From contig NW_022985449.1 of the NCBI RefSeq assembly GCF_010093595.1, positions 555,410-619,409 on the forward strand: 64,000 nucleotides of DNA, read 5' to 3'. Below, piece by piece: positions 1 to 10,889 of the stretch. How positions within the stretch are numbered: position 1 is the stretch's first letter; the number at the start of each line of letters is the position of its first letter. This DNA comes from Mytilinidion resinicola. Its lineage: Eukaryota > Ascomycota > Dothideomycetes > Mytilinidiales > Mytilinidiaceae. The notes below the pieces were generated by a model. It saw only the letters and a program-made list of their open reading frames with translations, was not told where the DNA came from and did no database searches. The translations under genes and the position numbers were made by a program.

Positions 1-390
1 TGAAGGATTGAAACTACGTTGCTCGTTTTGCAAAGGGACTGAATCTTTTGTGTTGTTGTCGGGGCCGCTAGTCTGCCGTAGCGGTCGGTGAAGACTTATA
101 TTCTTCGCAACAAGTTTATCCCATTCTTGTTGATCGGATGATGCCACTGGATCATGCCAGATGTACTCTATTTTTCCTGGGAGACGTTAACGAGAGATGG
201 AGTCAAGACAGAAGAAGCTAATACCAAGCTCGTCGAACTGAGTATGGTAATACCGCTTGTGTTTCGCAGACCATATCCACCTTGAGCGACCACTATTCTG
301 AGTCTCATTGCCCATCCGAGATTGAAGGTCATCTTCCCACAACTTGGTGTCAAACTTCAAATTTTCAATTTGGACCTGTTTCACTGACAT
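1..390 (-). CDS. unrecognised protein, N-terminal part, runs off the left edge
   Basis: Exon 1 runs from the ATG at 390 down to 225, a GT-AG intron occupies 224-177 (48 nt, with a gttaac branch-like site), and exon 2 is open from 176 to base 1. The joined product is 114 residues without a stop: 55 codons, one split glycine codon, then 58 codons. It has an aromatic and basic stretch (WIWSAKHKRYYHTQFDE) that continues across the intron into an EYIWHDP motif. That continuity is the main reason to believe both the intron and the gene. I do not recognise the family. The motif resembles repeats ending in an aromatic-rich strand seen in fungal hypothetical proteins, but that is only an impression. 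The 3' part lies outside the window. An upstream exon is possible. Confidence 0.5.
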
Positions 391-405
391 TACGAGATGT
401 TTCAA

Positions 406-1785
406 AAATGTTGGGACGTTACAGAGTCATACAGAGGTAAGAGGACGATAGGCCGAGATCCAGTACCCTTGTTTGCCCTGAGCTGCGGTCAGCAGTCAAA
501 TTCTCAAGGGTCCCTCTGGATTAGAAGGGTCGCATCGTTCTCTTCTGGCTCGACTCGCGCATCTGGTCCCAAATACCAATGTATGTCCGCGGTAATCACT
601 TCTCGCGCGATCCCTTCGCCAGGCTGAAAGAAGCGCTGCATATCTGCAAATATCCGCGCACCTATTAAGAAACGGGGAGAAGATGCACGGAAGATGAAGC
701 AAAGATGCTTGTTCTTCGAAGGGGAGCGATTGCCTTTGTCTTGCGGTGGAGGCGTGCGTGTTTAAAAAGATACGGAGGAGCAAGGCTATCTCCAGCTCGG
801 CCTTGGTCCCCGCACCACTCAGCCTTGCTCAGCCTCACGGACGAATGAGATAGTGCAGGAGGGCTCTAGAGTAATCCAATCATGGAGACCCGTGGCTTTG
901 ACTGATGCTTGATCATTAGCCCTCCGAATCTTGTTAATGCGGTACTATCTCGTCGATCGGACTAGCAAGTCATTTATACTCCCTAGGACCACTTAGCTTA
1001 GTGAAGCAAATGCACGCATGATTGAATTGACTTATTAGATAGACTGATTTATGACGGCACAGTCACTGAAGTTGCTATGTACTCTGCTAGGGTATGGTGC
1101 GAGGAAATGTTTCAGGACCTAAATTGCAACCAATTCCTTATTAGTAAACATACCTATTTCCCTAGTGGATGCTCATCGCTATGAGGTTCCTCCTGTTCGG
1201 AGCCCCATAAAGACTGCTTCGCCAGCAGCTTTGTAATAACAACATGGATTCATTGTTCCAGGGAGTGAATCTTGATTCCCTGGTCTTCAAACTCGCGGCT
1301 CTCAAAGACTGGACATCTCAGATCCCGGGGCAATCTACACCAATCTTAGCGTACGGAAACCAATCGCGTTGGTAACGGCACTAAGCTGCTGCGGGAAGCC
1401 AAGCGTTCTTGAGGTCCTCGTCACGGTCTAGCCTGCACTTAGCGCGAACGAACTCGCCGTCGGGGTTCAGATGTTTTGGATAGATCAATGGCTTATGGGT
1501 GGGTATACACACAACGTTATTGTTTGGCGGTACACATGCAAAGCCTGAAGATCATTTATCATTCGGCTTTAGGGGCAACACATGAAGACAAAGGATGCTG
1601 GATGCTAGATTCGAGATAGTGGATTGTCAACGTTAATGGTTCATGTCACCGAAAAAATCAGAGTTCAGAAACACCCAGCTTTGAATGAAAGTTGAATGAA
1701 TTCCGAAACTCACGTTGGTGGCAATGCTAGCCCAGGATTCACAAATTGAGAGGGCCTACGGCTTCCGCCTCACCGTTATAGAAAA
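406..1785. other. gene-poor stretch
   Basis: No ORF here shows recognisable protein sequence on either strand and no RNA gene is apparent. It probably holds the upstream region of the gene at the left edge and decayed DNA next to the methyltransferase pseudogene. Confidence 0.4.
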
Positions 1786-2827
1786 CTAAGTACACATGTT
1801 TCCCCTCCTACCTCCAACATCCTCCCTGAACTCCTTTATAGCGTTTTCAATCTCACGTGGCTCCGCACCAGTCTCAGCTCCAAAATGCTGCAAAAGCGAC
1901 TCGATCAGCAGAGTTAGGATCTCGAATGAATACGCTCCGAACGGTTTCGCTTCTTCCAGCAAGCCATCCACGCGCCAAATGGCCATATGTACCTTCTGGT
2001 AGTGATATTGGTCAAACCAGCTCGATGTATGTAGGTCGCTATGTTATCACCGGCAGCGGGGTCGAGAGCCTTGGCTCGCATTGATTTGTTGAACAGAGCG
2101 AGCCAGCGGGGTTGGATGTGATATGGGTCTGTGGAATGCTCGTCGGGGCGTAAAACATTTTCGTCGACTTCCTTAATGCTGTCGTAGGCAATTTCATGTG
2201 GCAGAAAAGCCTCTGGCGAGGCAGAGGCCGGGGCGTCATACCAAACGCACGCCCAGTCTTGGATCTCAGCCCATCCGCCTTGTTTGAGTAGCTCCGCGAT
2301 GGAAGAGACTTAGAACTGCCAGTGCGGCATACCTATAACGAGGAGACGAGAGAATATGTAATCCAAGATCTCGGGTTGGTACTGGGCGGTTTCAGAATTC
2401 GATCTACCCGCCTGGAAGAGCTCGTTGAAATCACCTTGCAGGTAGTGTATATTCGGGAGCTCGGGGCGGATTGTAGGAACGACAGAGAGATCTATGCCCG
2501 TGACAGTAGCCTCTGGATACTTGTAGGCAATCTCATGCGTCATGATTCCAGTGCCACAACCGATGCCAAGGGCATGTTTGATGTCTGGGCCAAGGGGCGT
2601 GAAGCATACAGCCCTTCATCAACTCTAGGAGGTTGAAATGCTGAAGCTCCAGACGCTTGTGCTCAGTAGAACTTTGCACGGCAGGTCAGTCAAGGTGCTC
2701 CCATATCAGGTACATTTTGAAGAAAGCTTTCGTACTCGTTCGGTAGCCCATAGGCTGCTTCAGTGTTGTGATATGTACGGTCTTCTCGCACTATATCTTC
2801 TCTGTTTAACTTGCCGTTTGAGAGCAT
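1786..2827 (-). pseudogene. LaeA-like class I SAM methyltransferase, decayed
   Basis: Read on the minus strand from an ATG at 2827, the pieces follow the order of LaeA-type methyltransferases. They are an N-terminal DRTYHNTEAAYGLPNE block, an RLELQHFNLLELM helix, the SAM-binding GIGCGTGIMTHE glycine motif (about 2575-2530), an acidic loop with GIDLS, a DYIFSRLLVIGM strand, a GGWAEIQDW strand and a PFGAW block near the end. The frame is broken repeatedly. A stop and frame change lie near 2695-2670, a one-base shift lies just before the glycine motif near 2590, a TAA interrupts the reading at about 2312, and another shift lies near 1950 after PFGAWMA. The C-terminus is also odd. The family methylates unknown substrates or regulates secondary metabolism; this copy is most likely dead. 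Sequencing error at so many points is less likely. Confidence 0.75.
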
Positions 2828-4407
2828 TCTTGAAAAGGTCCTTAAGAGTGGTTGATTATTGTGGTATCTGGCGAAGAATAAGACGGTCTGGGAATTGCTG
2901 GCTTTGAGGCGACAAGTAATGAGGGTAAATCGAAATATATAGTTGACGAAGTAAGCCGAAAGATAGTCCTTTAAAAAGAAGATGAGTAAGGTGCCCATAA
3001 ATCAGCACGCTAGTGTCAGCTGAAAATGGGCGTCATATATTTCGTCTCTTGGGCAGGAAAGTGAGCGGTGGACTTCAGCCTTCGCGAAGTCTAGTATGGT
3101 CAGTAAGCCGTCCTAGATACTCGTCTTCGCGCGTCGAGTTATGGAAAGTTAATTATAGCTCTATTTTCCTAAGAAATATTAGGCGCGTTTACAATCGAGA
3201 TACTGGACGGCGGATTATTTCGCTGTCATCCTAAGATGGCTGTGAAGCCCCTCAAAGTGGGGAAGAAGATGAAAGTTTGTGTGCGATTGCCGCACGCGAC
3301 GTTCCCTTTTGCCTATCTGAGCTGCCAGAACCCATCGAGACAATGTGAACCGAAAAGCTGGAGTCTTTTATGGTCTTTTTCCTAATAAGATAATAAGGCA
3401 CCCAATCTGACAATGGCAAGAAGTGTAAATGGAATAATGTCCCAACATTCCTTTGGCTGAGCTCTAGCCCAGGCGCCTATATATCTGCTCCGACAAAACT
3501 AGATAAATGATCCCTGTAGACTGAGTATACATACAACCTACAGTTCATCCTGTATGCTCACCTCGTCTACCTATGATTGTAATGTGCACGAGTTGGTTGG
3601 AAGTGGCAGGCGACTATGTGGAAAGAGTTTGACGCCTCGAATAGAGCAATGGATGCATCCTGGCGGTTGGAGCGGAAGGCCTCCTTGGGGTGTAATTGGA
3701 GCGTCTGGGAGCTGATTAGCTTGTGTGATGAACTGCGCGGCGCCCATTTACATACGTATATTTTGTCAGCCAAACATAGGATTTAGGACAGCTATTCGAG
3801 GGAAGTATGATATATTAGATAGGGCCGCGTTCTCTAAAAGATACTTTGATTAATAGATTCGGTCTGTCGCAACACGTGGGGTCTGCATCGCGATGGATGG
3901 TGGGATGCGCGCTAAGTCAGCACCCTCATTTCCAATGTTAGTTATCTCCACCCCACAGCCAAAATATACTGTGAAATTGAGACAACTCAGGAAAATGCTT
4001 GACAAAGCCATCTCTACGGGCGCGTCCTGTGTCCGCTTTGTAGCAACGAGAGCCTTGAAATGCGGTGCAGGGTTCGATTCCAAGTGTCCTGCTGTCGCCG
4101 TCTCGTAGCTGCAGGCGAGCTTTCCTCGGCCCCGCAACGCTCTCAACTTGAGGAATGAGGCCTCCGCGTTTACAACCACGTCGGACGGGGCTCCTCTTAC
4201 GAGCCGAGCGACGAGGAGCGCTTGGAGGATGCATTACCGGACATGGAAGGTTGTTGATTGATTTCGTAGGTCTCGTGTTCATGGCGAAAACCGTCTGGAA
4301 CGCGGCGCGGCCAGCACCACGACTGCGCCAGTTCCACTGATCCCGCAGCTTGAGAATCGCCGAAAGTTTTCAACATCAGGAGCCAAGAGCCGCTGCCGAG
4401 CCTGCAG

Positions 4408-4857
4408 TCAGCCTGATTTATGGAAAACGGGTCCGGTCTCAAATGGGAATCGGTGGCGACAATCGCAATCGCGATCTCGATGGTCTGGAAGTTGGAGCTC
4501 CGCAATCCTTGTAATTGGAAGGACTCGGTGACTGATCCCCTCGTAACCGCATAATGTGTAGGAATACCCTAAGGCTTGATCGGTACAGCTTGCAGGCCAA
4601 TGTCTGTGGAAGTCGATGAACGGCACTGAAGCGCGGTCGAGAAGAAAATTCTGAAGCCTCTCGCGACGATCAAGAGACGCGGAGAGCAGGCGGGAGTACG
4701 TAGCATCGAGGCCGGGTAAGAAGGTCAGCATAACTGATTCGAGAGAGCGAGCCGCTATCTTAACATCCGGGCGGAGTGGAGCGGTCCACACGGGTGCGGC
4801 GGCCGGGACAAGCCTGAGGTGGCATGATGGTTGCAGCTGTAGTAAATAATACGGCAT
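4408..4857 (-). CDS. doubtful 149-codon ORF
   Basis: The frame is open and begins with ATG at 4857, but the product matches no family I know. It is rich in Leu, Arg and Pro and ends in a charged HRDRDCDCRHR stretch. It lies alone in decayed-looking DNA. It may be a chance ORF or a fragment of a lost gene. Confidence 0.15.
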   Translation of the reverse strand: MPYYLLQLQPSCHLRLVPAAAPVWTAPLRPDVKIAARSLESVMLTFLPGLDATYSRLLSASLDRRERLQNFLLDRASVPFIDFHRHWPASCTDQALGYSYTLCGYEGISHRVLPITRIAELQLPDHRDRDCDCRHRFPFETGPVFHKSG

Positions 4858-5572
4858 CCTCTACGTACGATGTGGAGGTTGTAAAGCCCCTGGCGTGTTG
4901 GTACACTGAAAGAAATATCCGGATACAACAACAAATAAATTTTTCTCCAATGAACTCTCTGAGATGAAACTATGAAAGGGTGCTTAATGAGTCTAATATT
5001 GCGGTCTTGCGACGGGTAATAGTAACATTCTCAAGCTGTGGACTGCAAGGAATGCGTTCTGAGCGCCACCAGGCGCCCAAAGGTCAGTGAACATATGCGA
5101 TACCTAGTTCATTAGGAAGCTCTGGTCAAGCTCTCTGGAATTGAGCTTGAGAACTTATAGTAATAGATAACTGTGTACCGAAATGCGTCAGTGTTTGGCA
5201 GTGTTCTTGCATTTTGATATTCTAAAGTAGCTTGGTCTAGAATACTTCCCATACAGTACGCCGTACTCCACGAACAAAGAACCATGAGGTCATATCATTC
5301 CACCCAAAAATCAACCGAGATCGCGTCGCGACCGCGACCACCTGCAGCAAAGTGAATGCAGCAACATCACCCCACCTAGGCAGCTTGCCCGTGTTGCTAA
5401 CCCACAGAGCCCTGTCCTGCGTGGCGCATTGCCCTCACCTGATTGCGGCCCACGGCGAAGCCGCAGTAGCAGCGCGTCCTTTGCAAGAGTCGCATCGCGC
5501 CGAGTCTACGAGGCATTGGCATCGTAAGACCGGGTATCTAGCTCCCAGCGCCAGCCCGCGGCTCACCAGCCA

Positions 5573-5579
5573 AATAAAA
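5573..5579 (+). promoter_or_regulatory. TATA-like box, phosphoketolase gene
   Basis: An ATAAAAG sequence stands about 190 bases before the start codon and is followed by a pyrimidine-rich leader (5633-5680), a common arrangement in highly expressed fungal genes. Inference from sequence only. Confidence 0.3.
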
Positions 5580-5767
5580 GGCTGCCCGCGCCCACGCTGG
5601 TATCTCTTCATTCACCACTCACCATTTGACAGCTTGTCCTAGCTTCCTAGCCTTTCTAGCAAGCTCTCCCTGTAGTCTCCGCCGACTTCCGGCTCAGGCA
5701 CAGTTACTTAATAGCTGACCGCTACCCCTCACCCACAAAGAAAGCTCCCACTGGAGGTATCATCAAC

Positions 5768-8284
5768 ATGGCCTCCTCCAAACCCACAGAAGTCACCGAA
5801 GACCTCAAGGAGCTGAGCATCTCTCCCTATGGCGATGCTCGCTCTTTCTCGAGCGAGCAGCCGCTCAGCGCTGAGGAGCTCCGCAAGACAAATGACTACT
5901 TCATGGCGACCATGTACCTCTGCTTGGGCATGATCTATCTGAAGGAGAACCCTCTTCTACGCGATCCCCTCACTCTGGATCACATCAAGCGCCGATTACT
6001 CGGCCATTGGGGTACTGAACTCTCCATCCAGCTTCTCAGGCAATATTGACCCATCTTGACAGGATCCGATGCGGGACAGAGCTTCACCTGGATCCACATG
6101 AACCGTCTCATTAAGAAGTACGACTTGGATGCCCTCTTCATCTCTGGCCCCGGCCACGGAGCCCCCGCCGTTCTTTCGAACTCCTACCTCGAGGGTGTCT
6201 ACTCCGAGGTCTACCCCGACAAATCCGAAGACTTAAAGGGCCTGCAGAGATTCTTCAAGGCTTTCTCGTTTCCCGGTGGCATCGGCAGTCACGCAACCCC
6301 GGAAACCCCAGGTAGTCTTCACGAAGGTGGAGAGCTCGGATACTCGATTTCGCACGCCTTCGGTTCCGTTTTCGATCACCCAGATCTCATCTCTTTAACA
6401 ATGGTTGGCGACGGCGAGAGCGAGACTGGCCCGCTAGCAACTAGCTGGCACAGCACCAAGTTCCTCAACCCAATCACTGATGGTGCGGTTCTTCCCGTAC
6501 TGCATCTCAACGGCTACAAGATCAACAACCCCACTATCCTAGCGCGTATTAGCCACAAGGAGCTCGAGGCGCTCTTCATCGGGTATGGCTGGCAACCGTA
6601 CTTTGTGGAAGGATCAGATCTACCCACCATGCACCAGGCCATGGCATCCACATTGGAACATTGCGTTCTGGAAATCAAGAAGTACCAGAAGCAAGCCCGC
6701 GATTCTGGCAAAGCATTCCGTCCACGCTGGCCCATGATTGTGCTCCGCACGCCGAAGGGTTGGACTGGACCTCGCAAGGTTGACGGAAAGTTCCTCGAGG
6801 GTTTCTGGCGCTCCCATCAAGTCCCTATTCCGGACGTCGCCAAGAACAAGAATAGCCTGAAAATCCTGGAAGAATGGATGCGCAGCTACAGACCAGAAAA
6901 GCTCTTCGATGAGTCTGGTGCTCTTATCCCGGAACTGAAGGACCTTGCACCCACAGGAGTCAGACGCATGAGCGCCAACCCCGTAGCCAACGGTGGCATC
7001 CTTCGCCGCAAGCTTCACCTCCCGGACTTCCGCGACTACGCCACTCCAGTCAAACAAGGTGGTGTCGAGAATGTTGGTAGCATGGCTATCTTTGCTACTT
7101 TCCTTCGAGACATCGTGAAGAACAACCCCAACCACTTCCGTGTCTTTGGTCCCGATGAGACTGAGTCAAACAAGCTTGGTGCCATCTACGAAGCTGGCAA
7201 GAAAGTTTGGATGGGCGAATACTTCGAAGAAGATGCCGACGGCGGAAATCTTGCTTTTGCGGGTCGGGTCATGGAAATGCTTAGCGAGCACACCTGCGAA
7301 GGCTGGCTCGAAGGCTACGTCCTCTCAGGACGGCACGGTCTACTCAACAGCTACGAGCCTTTTATCCACATCATCGATTCAATGGTCAACCAGCATTGCA
7401 AGTGGCTAGAGAAGTGCCTCGAGGTCGAGTGGCGTGTCAAGGTTGCCTCTCTCAACATCCTCCTGACTGCAACCGTCTGGCGCCAGGACCACAACGGCTT
7501 CACACATCAGGATCCAGGCTTCCTCGATGTTGTTGCCAACAAGAGCCCCGAAGTGGTCCGTATCTACCTCCCGCCTGATGCCAACTGCCTCCTCAGCGTC
7601 ACGGACCATTGTTTCCGTAGTGCCAACTACGTCAACGTCATTGTCGCCGACAAACAAGACCATCTCCAATACCTCACTATGGAGCAAGCTATTCAGCATT
7701 GCACGAAGGGCGCTGGTATCTGGGATTGGGCTTCCAACGACCAGGGAGAAGAGCCAGATGTTGTCATGGCCTCCTGCGGTGACGTCCCCACACACGAATC
7801 TCTCGCCGCCACTTGCCTTCTCCGCGAGCTAGTTCCAGAGATCAAAGTCCGTTTCGTCAACGTAGTTGATCTGTTCAAGCTTATACCAGAGAAAGAGCAC
7901 CCTCACGGTCTTTCGGACCGGGAATACCGCGCTCTTTTCACCAATGACAAGCCCGTCATCTTTAACTTTCACTCGTACCCATGGCTCATTCACCGCTTGA
8001 CCTACAAGCGTCAAGGCCAACACAACCTCCATGTGCGCGGCTACAAGGAGAAGGGCAACATCGACACCCCCCTCGAGCTCGCCATCCGAAACGAGACAGA
8101 TCGGTTCAGTCTGGCTATCGACGCGATTGACCGCATGCCAAACCTGAAGAACAAGGCGAGCTCCGCGAGGGAGGAGTTGTTGAACCGGCAAATCACGGCC
8201 CGGAACTACGCCTTCCACGAGGGCATGGATCCGGAGGATTTGACCGGCTGGCGCTGGCCTTTCAAGACTGGCACATCCGCATGA
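5768..8284 (+). CDS. xylulose-5-P / fructose-6-P phosphoketolase
   Basis: This thiamine-diphosphate enzyme splits xylulose 5-phosphate or fructose 6-phosphate with phosphate to give acetyl phosphate plus glyceraldehyde 3-phosphate or erythrose 4-phosphate. Exon 1 is 5768-6011, a 51-nt intron (6012-6062) splits a glycine codon, and exon 2 ends at 8284, giving 821 residues, the family's usual size. The RRLLGHWG motif lies at the exon junction. Then follow a GPGHGAPA active-site loop (about residue 112), the PGGIGSH motif, the ThDP-binding GDGESETGP segment (about 200) with NGYKINNPT, and the C-terminal transketolase-like half with HQDPGF. The enzyme is cytosolic in fungi and normally pairs with an acetate kinase or a phosphotransacetylase, neither of which is in the window. 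The gene looks intact. A bacterial origin by transfer is often discussed for the fungal family, but nothing here proves it. Confidence 0.97.
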
Positions 8285-8674
8285 AATGTGTTGCTTTGGA
8301 TTCCCTCCTTGATGTACACTTGGCGTCCATGTGCGGTGGGCGGCTCTGTTCTCCTAAAATCCACCTCTTCTCTCTCCTATGTTCAATTTCCCTTTCAATG
8401 ATCAGACGGCTGGGGCAATCCTGTTTCTACTGGGCATAGACATGATAATGGAATTACATGAATAATGCATGACTGAAGCTTACTACTATTGATCACGTGC
8501 TATTTGCAATACGAGTGAATCCGTGCTTCATCTTCCCCTTGTAAACCACATGAATCCCTTACGTTCTCTACGTATGTAGAAAAGATCACCTTTCTATCTA
8601 TATACACGCCAACTTTCAAGCGGAAATTGCTTCATCCGGTAGAGTCTGACTATGTGACTCTTGGCTTGTATCCC
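8285..8674. other. 3' flank of phosphoketolase gene, transposon left flank
   Basis: No gene is visible. The first part should be 3' UTR; the rest leads to the TTAA target site of the piggyBac element. Confidence 0.5.
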
Positions 8675-8678
8675 TTAA

Positions 8679-8708
8679 CCCGCTGCTTCTGGCGCAACGC
8701 TTGGGCCA
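8679..8708 (+). repeat. piggyBac left terminal inverted repeat
   Basis: It begins CCCGCTGC, then has TTCT, then GGCGCAACGCTTGGGCCA. It matches the right end except for the four-base TTCT insertion and one T/C difference. Confidence 0.9.
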
Positions 8709-8817
8709 CATAGCTCGGCCAATAAGAAGCCCTTAATCGAGCCCCTTGTGATGAGATGTACGATGGCTTGAGGTTATTCAGATTCGTCGATTTCTATGTA
8801 CATAGCTGCTTGTATAG

Positions 8818-10759
8818 CTAGTCCTTGGTGGTGAGCTTAGCCACGTGCTCGCTCCAGCACCTCCCCTTCTTGCACAAGGGAATATGGCATACAGAACACC
8901 CCCAATTCGTCCTTGGCGGCCGCTGACGGCGCTTCCAACCACGGCTATCCTCTCTACTCTTCATTGTAGTGTTAATTGATAGATCTGCGAGTGGTTTCCA
9001 ATTACCGCGATGAGGCTGTGAGCTTGTGCGGTGCTTGTATGAACAGGCAGCGCACGTAGGCTGCTTGGTGAACTGTTTTACAAGCTGATGCTCCCTGACC
9101 GGCTTCCACACAATATCCATCCACCCTTTCATGCCCTCCTTACTAGGTGGCTTATGTACACGAACAGATGCATGCAGTAAGGCGTCTCGTAGGTCTCAAC
9201 AGAATTGTAGATGCGAATCTCGTCGAAGGGCTCGCTCACCGGAGCCCGGCTCAGGCCTATATAAGGAGAGCATGTAGCTATTGTCCACAGCTGTATCTAA
9301 TAGGAAACTAAATAGTGGCTTCCAGGTCTTCCTATGGACACAATTTGTATTATAGTAGCTGCGTAGCTGGTCTGCAATATTAACCCCGCACATCCAGAGG
9401 TTGTACTCCTCGATAAACTCTGGTATATTAAGCACCGCTCTTGGCTAATTTCTGAATATCTTTACGGTTTGCCTGTAGCCCTTATTAGTAGTAGCTGGGC
9501 ACCTCCGTAGCTTGGCGACGTAGTTCTGGCCATTATGAACTGTGGAGAGGAATAAAACAACCGTTGCGCCCTTCCAAGCGAATTCCATAACCTTGTGACT
9601 CTTTGATAATTCCGCATATAGCTGGCCCCACGGAATCTGCTTATTATAACTTAATTTGAGGTCTGTAAGTAATGGAGAGAATTTCTTAGCAGGAACCTTC
9701 TATTTCTTCTTAGGCCTTAATCGTGTGTTTAATTATATAGCTTGTGTGGCTTCCTTAACCATAATATTATGCTCCTCTTCACCCATTTCCTTACGCTGCG
9801 TACGTGTAGTTCGAACCGTACCTGCTGCGCCTATGCCAAGCCCTCGGAGGCGCTTAAAAAGCTTCACAGAAGTGAATAGATTATCGAGCCAAACCACGTG
9901 CTTGTGGGGGGGGATAGAGAGGTGCGTTGGAAACAGGATGGCGCTGCGTAAGAAAATCCAGCACAACTGCTTATGTTTTAGTAAACTCCTTAGCAAGGAA
10001 GGATTTATCAAGATCAACGGGGCCTTTCTTATCTCCTTTGGCGTGCCATAGCCAATCTAGAACGTAGCCTTGATTCGCAAGAACCCATATCTTGAAGCCT
10101 TCGGGTGTCGGTTTTGTTGGAATATTGACGATTTCGCTGGCCCTTCCCATAAAGCGCTGTATTGTTTCATCTATAGCTAGATAAGGCCCTGGATTCCAGT
10201 ACATGCGGCTGCGTACTCTTAGATGCTCAGAGAGCTCTTCTACGCGGTTAAAAGTGGTGTGGAATCCATCCTGAGGCACAGGACTGCATCGAATGTAACG
10301 CTCAAGCTGTTCAAATCGGTTCTTGGATATGTACTTGGCAACGTCATGTCGGGCGCCTTGATTCGCCCAGTAGTCCTCTACAGCAGGCTCCACGGCCACT
10401 CCCATGTGAATTACGACCCCAAAATATGCGTATATCTCTTGCTTATTCGTTGGTTGCCAAGGCCTAGCTTTCCCGCCCGGTGCATCGTCCTCTATGGGCT
10501 GGTGAACCTCTGCGTACAGATTTGTCCACTCTACCATCTTCTCTAGCATCTCATCTGTGAAGAATAGCTTGAAAATGGCCATTGCATCGTGCCGATCAAG
10601 ACCTGGAGGCACTGAGGCTTCGCCGTGCTTATACCAGTCGTCAATTCGAAGGGGAGAGAACTGGGGCACCGGCCACGGCGCTGGTGGTGGATTTTTGGAG
10701 GTTTTGGAGCGAGAATCCTTCCATTTGACGTAGTCAATGTCGTTTGATGTTCTGGGCAT
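8818..10759 (-). pseudogene. piggyBac transposase, broken
   Basis: The reading starts at MPRTSND (10759). The N-terminal half is open to 9971 and contains the first catalytic aspartate in YLAIDETIQRFMG. After a TAA (at about 9971) the frame continues and then slips at a run of eight C (9906-9913 on the plus strand, as G). The second aspartate (HVVWLDNLFTS) follows. A further TAA near 9733 and TAG codons lie between that block and the third aspartate block (CGVNIADQLRSYYNT, about 9375). The C-terminal Cys-rich domain (CAACSYKHR and CSVCHIPLCKKGRC) ends at 8818. All three catalytic aspartates survive, so decay is fairly recent. Several stops fit CAA/CAG to TAA/TAG. Confidence 0.9.
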
Positions 10760-10859
10760 TTTGGAGGAACAAATCGTGGTCAAATTGGCTGTGATTTCTA
10801 TTGTTTACATTCTGTGTTGATGCCCCAGCGTACAGCTCGGTACGATGTTCCGCCAAGCC

Positions 10860-10885
10860 TGGCCCGAGCGTTGCGCCGCAGCGGG
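10860..10885 (-). repeat. piggyBac right terminal inverted repeat
   Basis: Read on the minus strand it begins CCCGCTGC and goes straight into GGCGCAACGCTCGGGCCA, lacking the four bases present in the left copy. Confidence 0.9.
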
Positions 10886-10889
10886 TTAA

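Larger units (their letters stand above)
2828..5767. other. gene-poor stretch before the phosphoketolase gene
   Basis: I see no gene I can support. The longest reading frame is 149 codons on the minus strand (4857-4408), with no recognised domain and no clear partner exon. The last 400 bases are GC-rich and then pyrimidine-rich (about 5633-5680), as expected of the promoter and leader of the gene starting at 5768. Confidence 0.4.
8679..10885 (-). mobile_element. piggyBac-family DNA transposon, inactive
   Basis: A 2,207-bp element is bounded by TTAA on both sides (8675-8678 and 10886-10889), the exact target duplication of piggyBac transposons. Its ends are inverted repeats that start with CCC, as in the family. 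The single internal gene, on the minus strand, is a DDE transposase (DDE_Tnp_1_7 type) broken by stops and a frameshift, so the element cannot move itself. The outer flanks TATCCC and GGGATA are also inverted relative to each other, so the empty site would have been a 16-bp palindrome around TTAA. It lies between the phosphoketolase and catalase genes and interrupts neither. Confidence 0.93.

Noticed and set aside
4071..4081. GGTTCGATTCC, a perfect tRNA B-box
   Set aside because: The T-stem does not pair (GGG against CCA), and no acceptor or anticodon stem can be built around it, so it is not a tRNA gene.
5352..5642. 96-codon ORF just upstream of phosphoketolase
   Set aside because: No domain; overlaps the TATA-like and CT-rich promoter features of the next gene.
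6620..7135. 171-codon minus-strand ORF inside phosphoketolase
   Set aside because: Shadow of a strongly conserved exon on the other strand.
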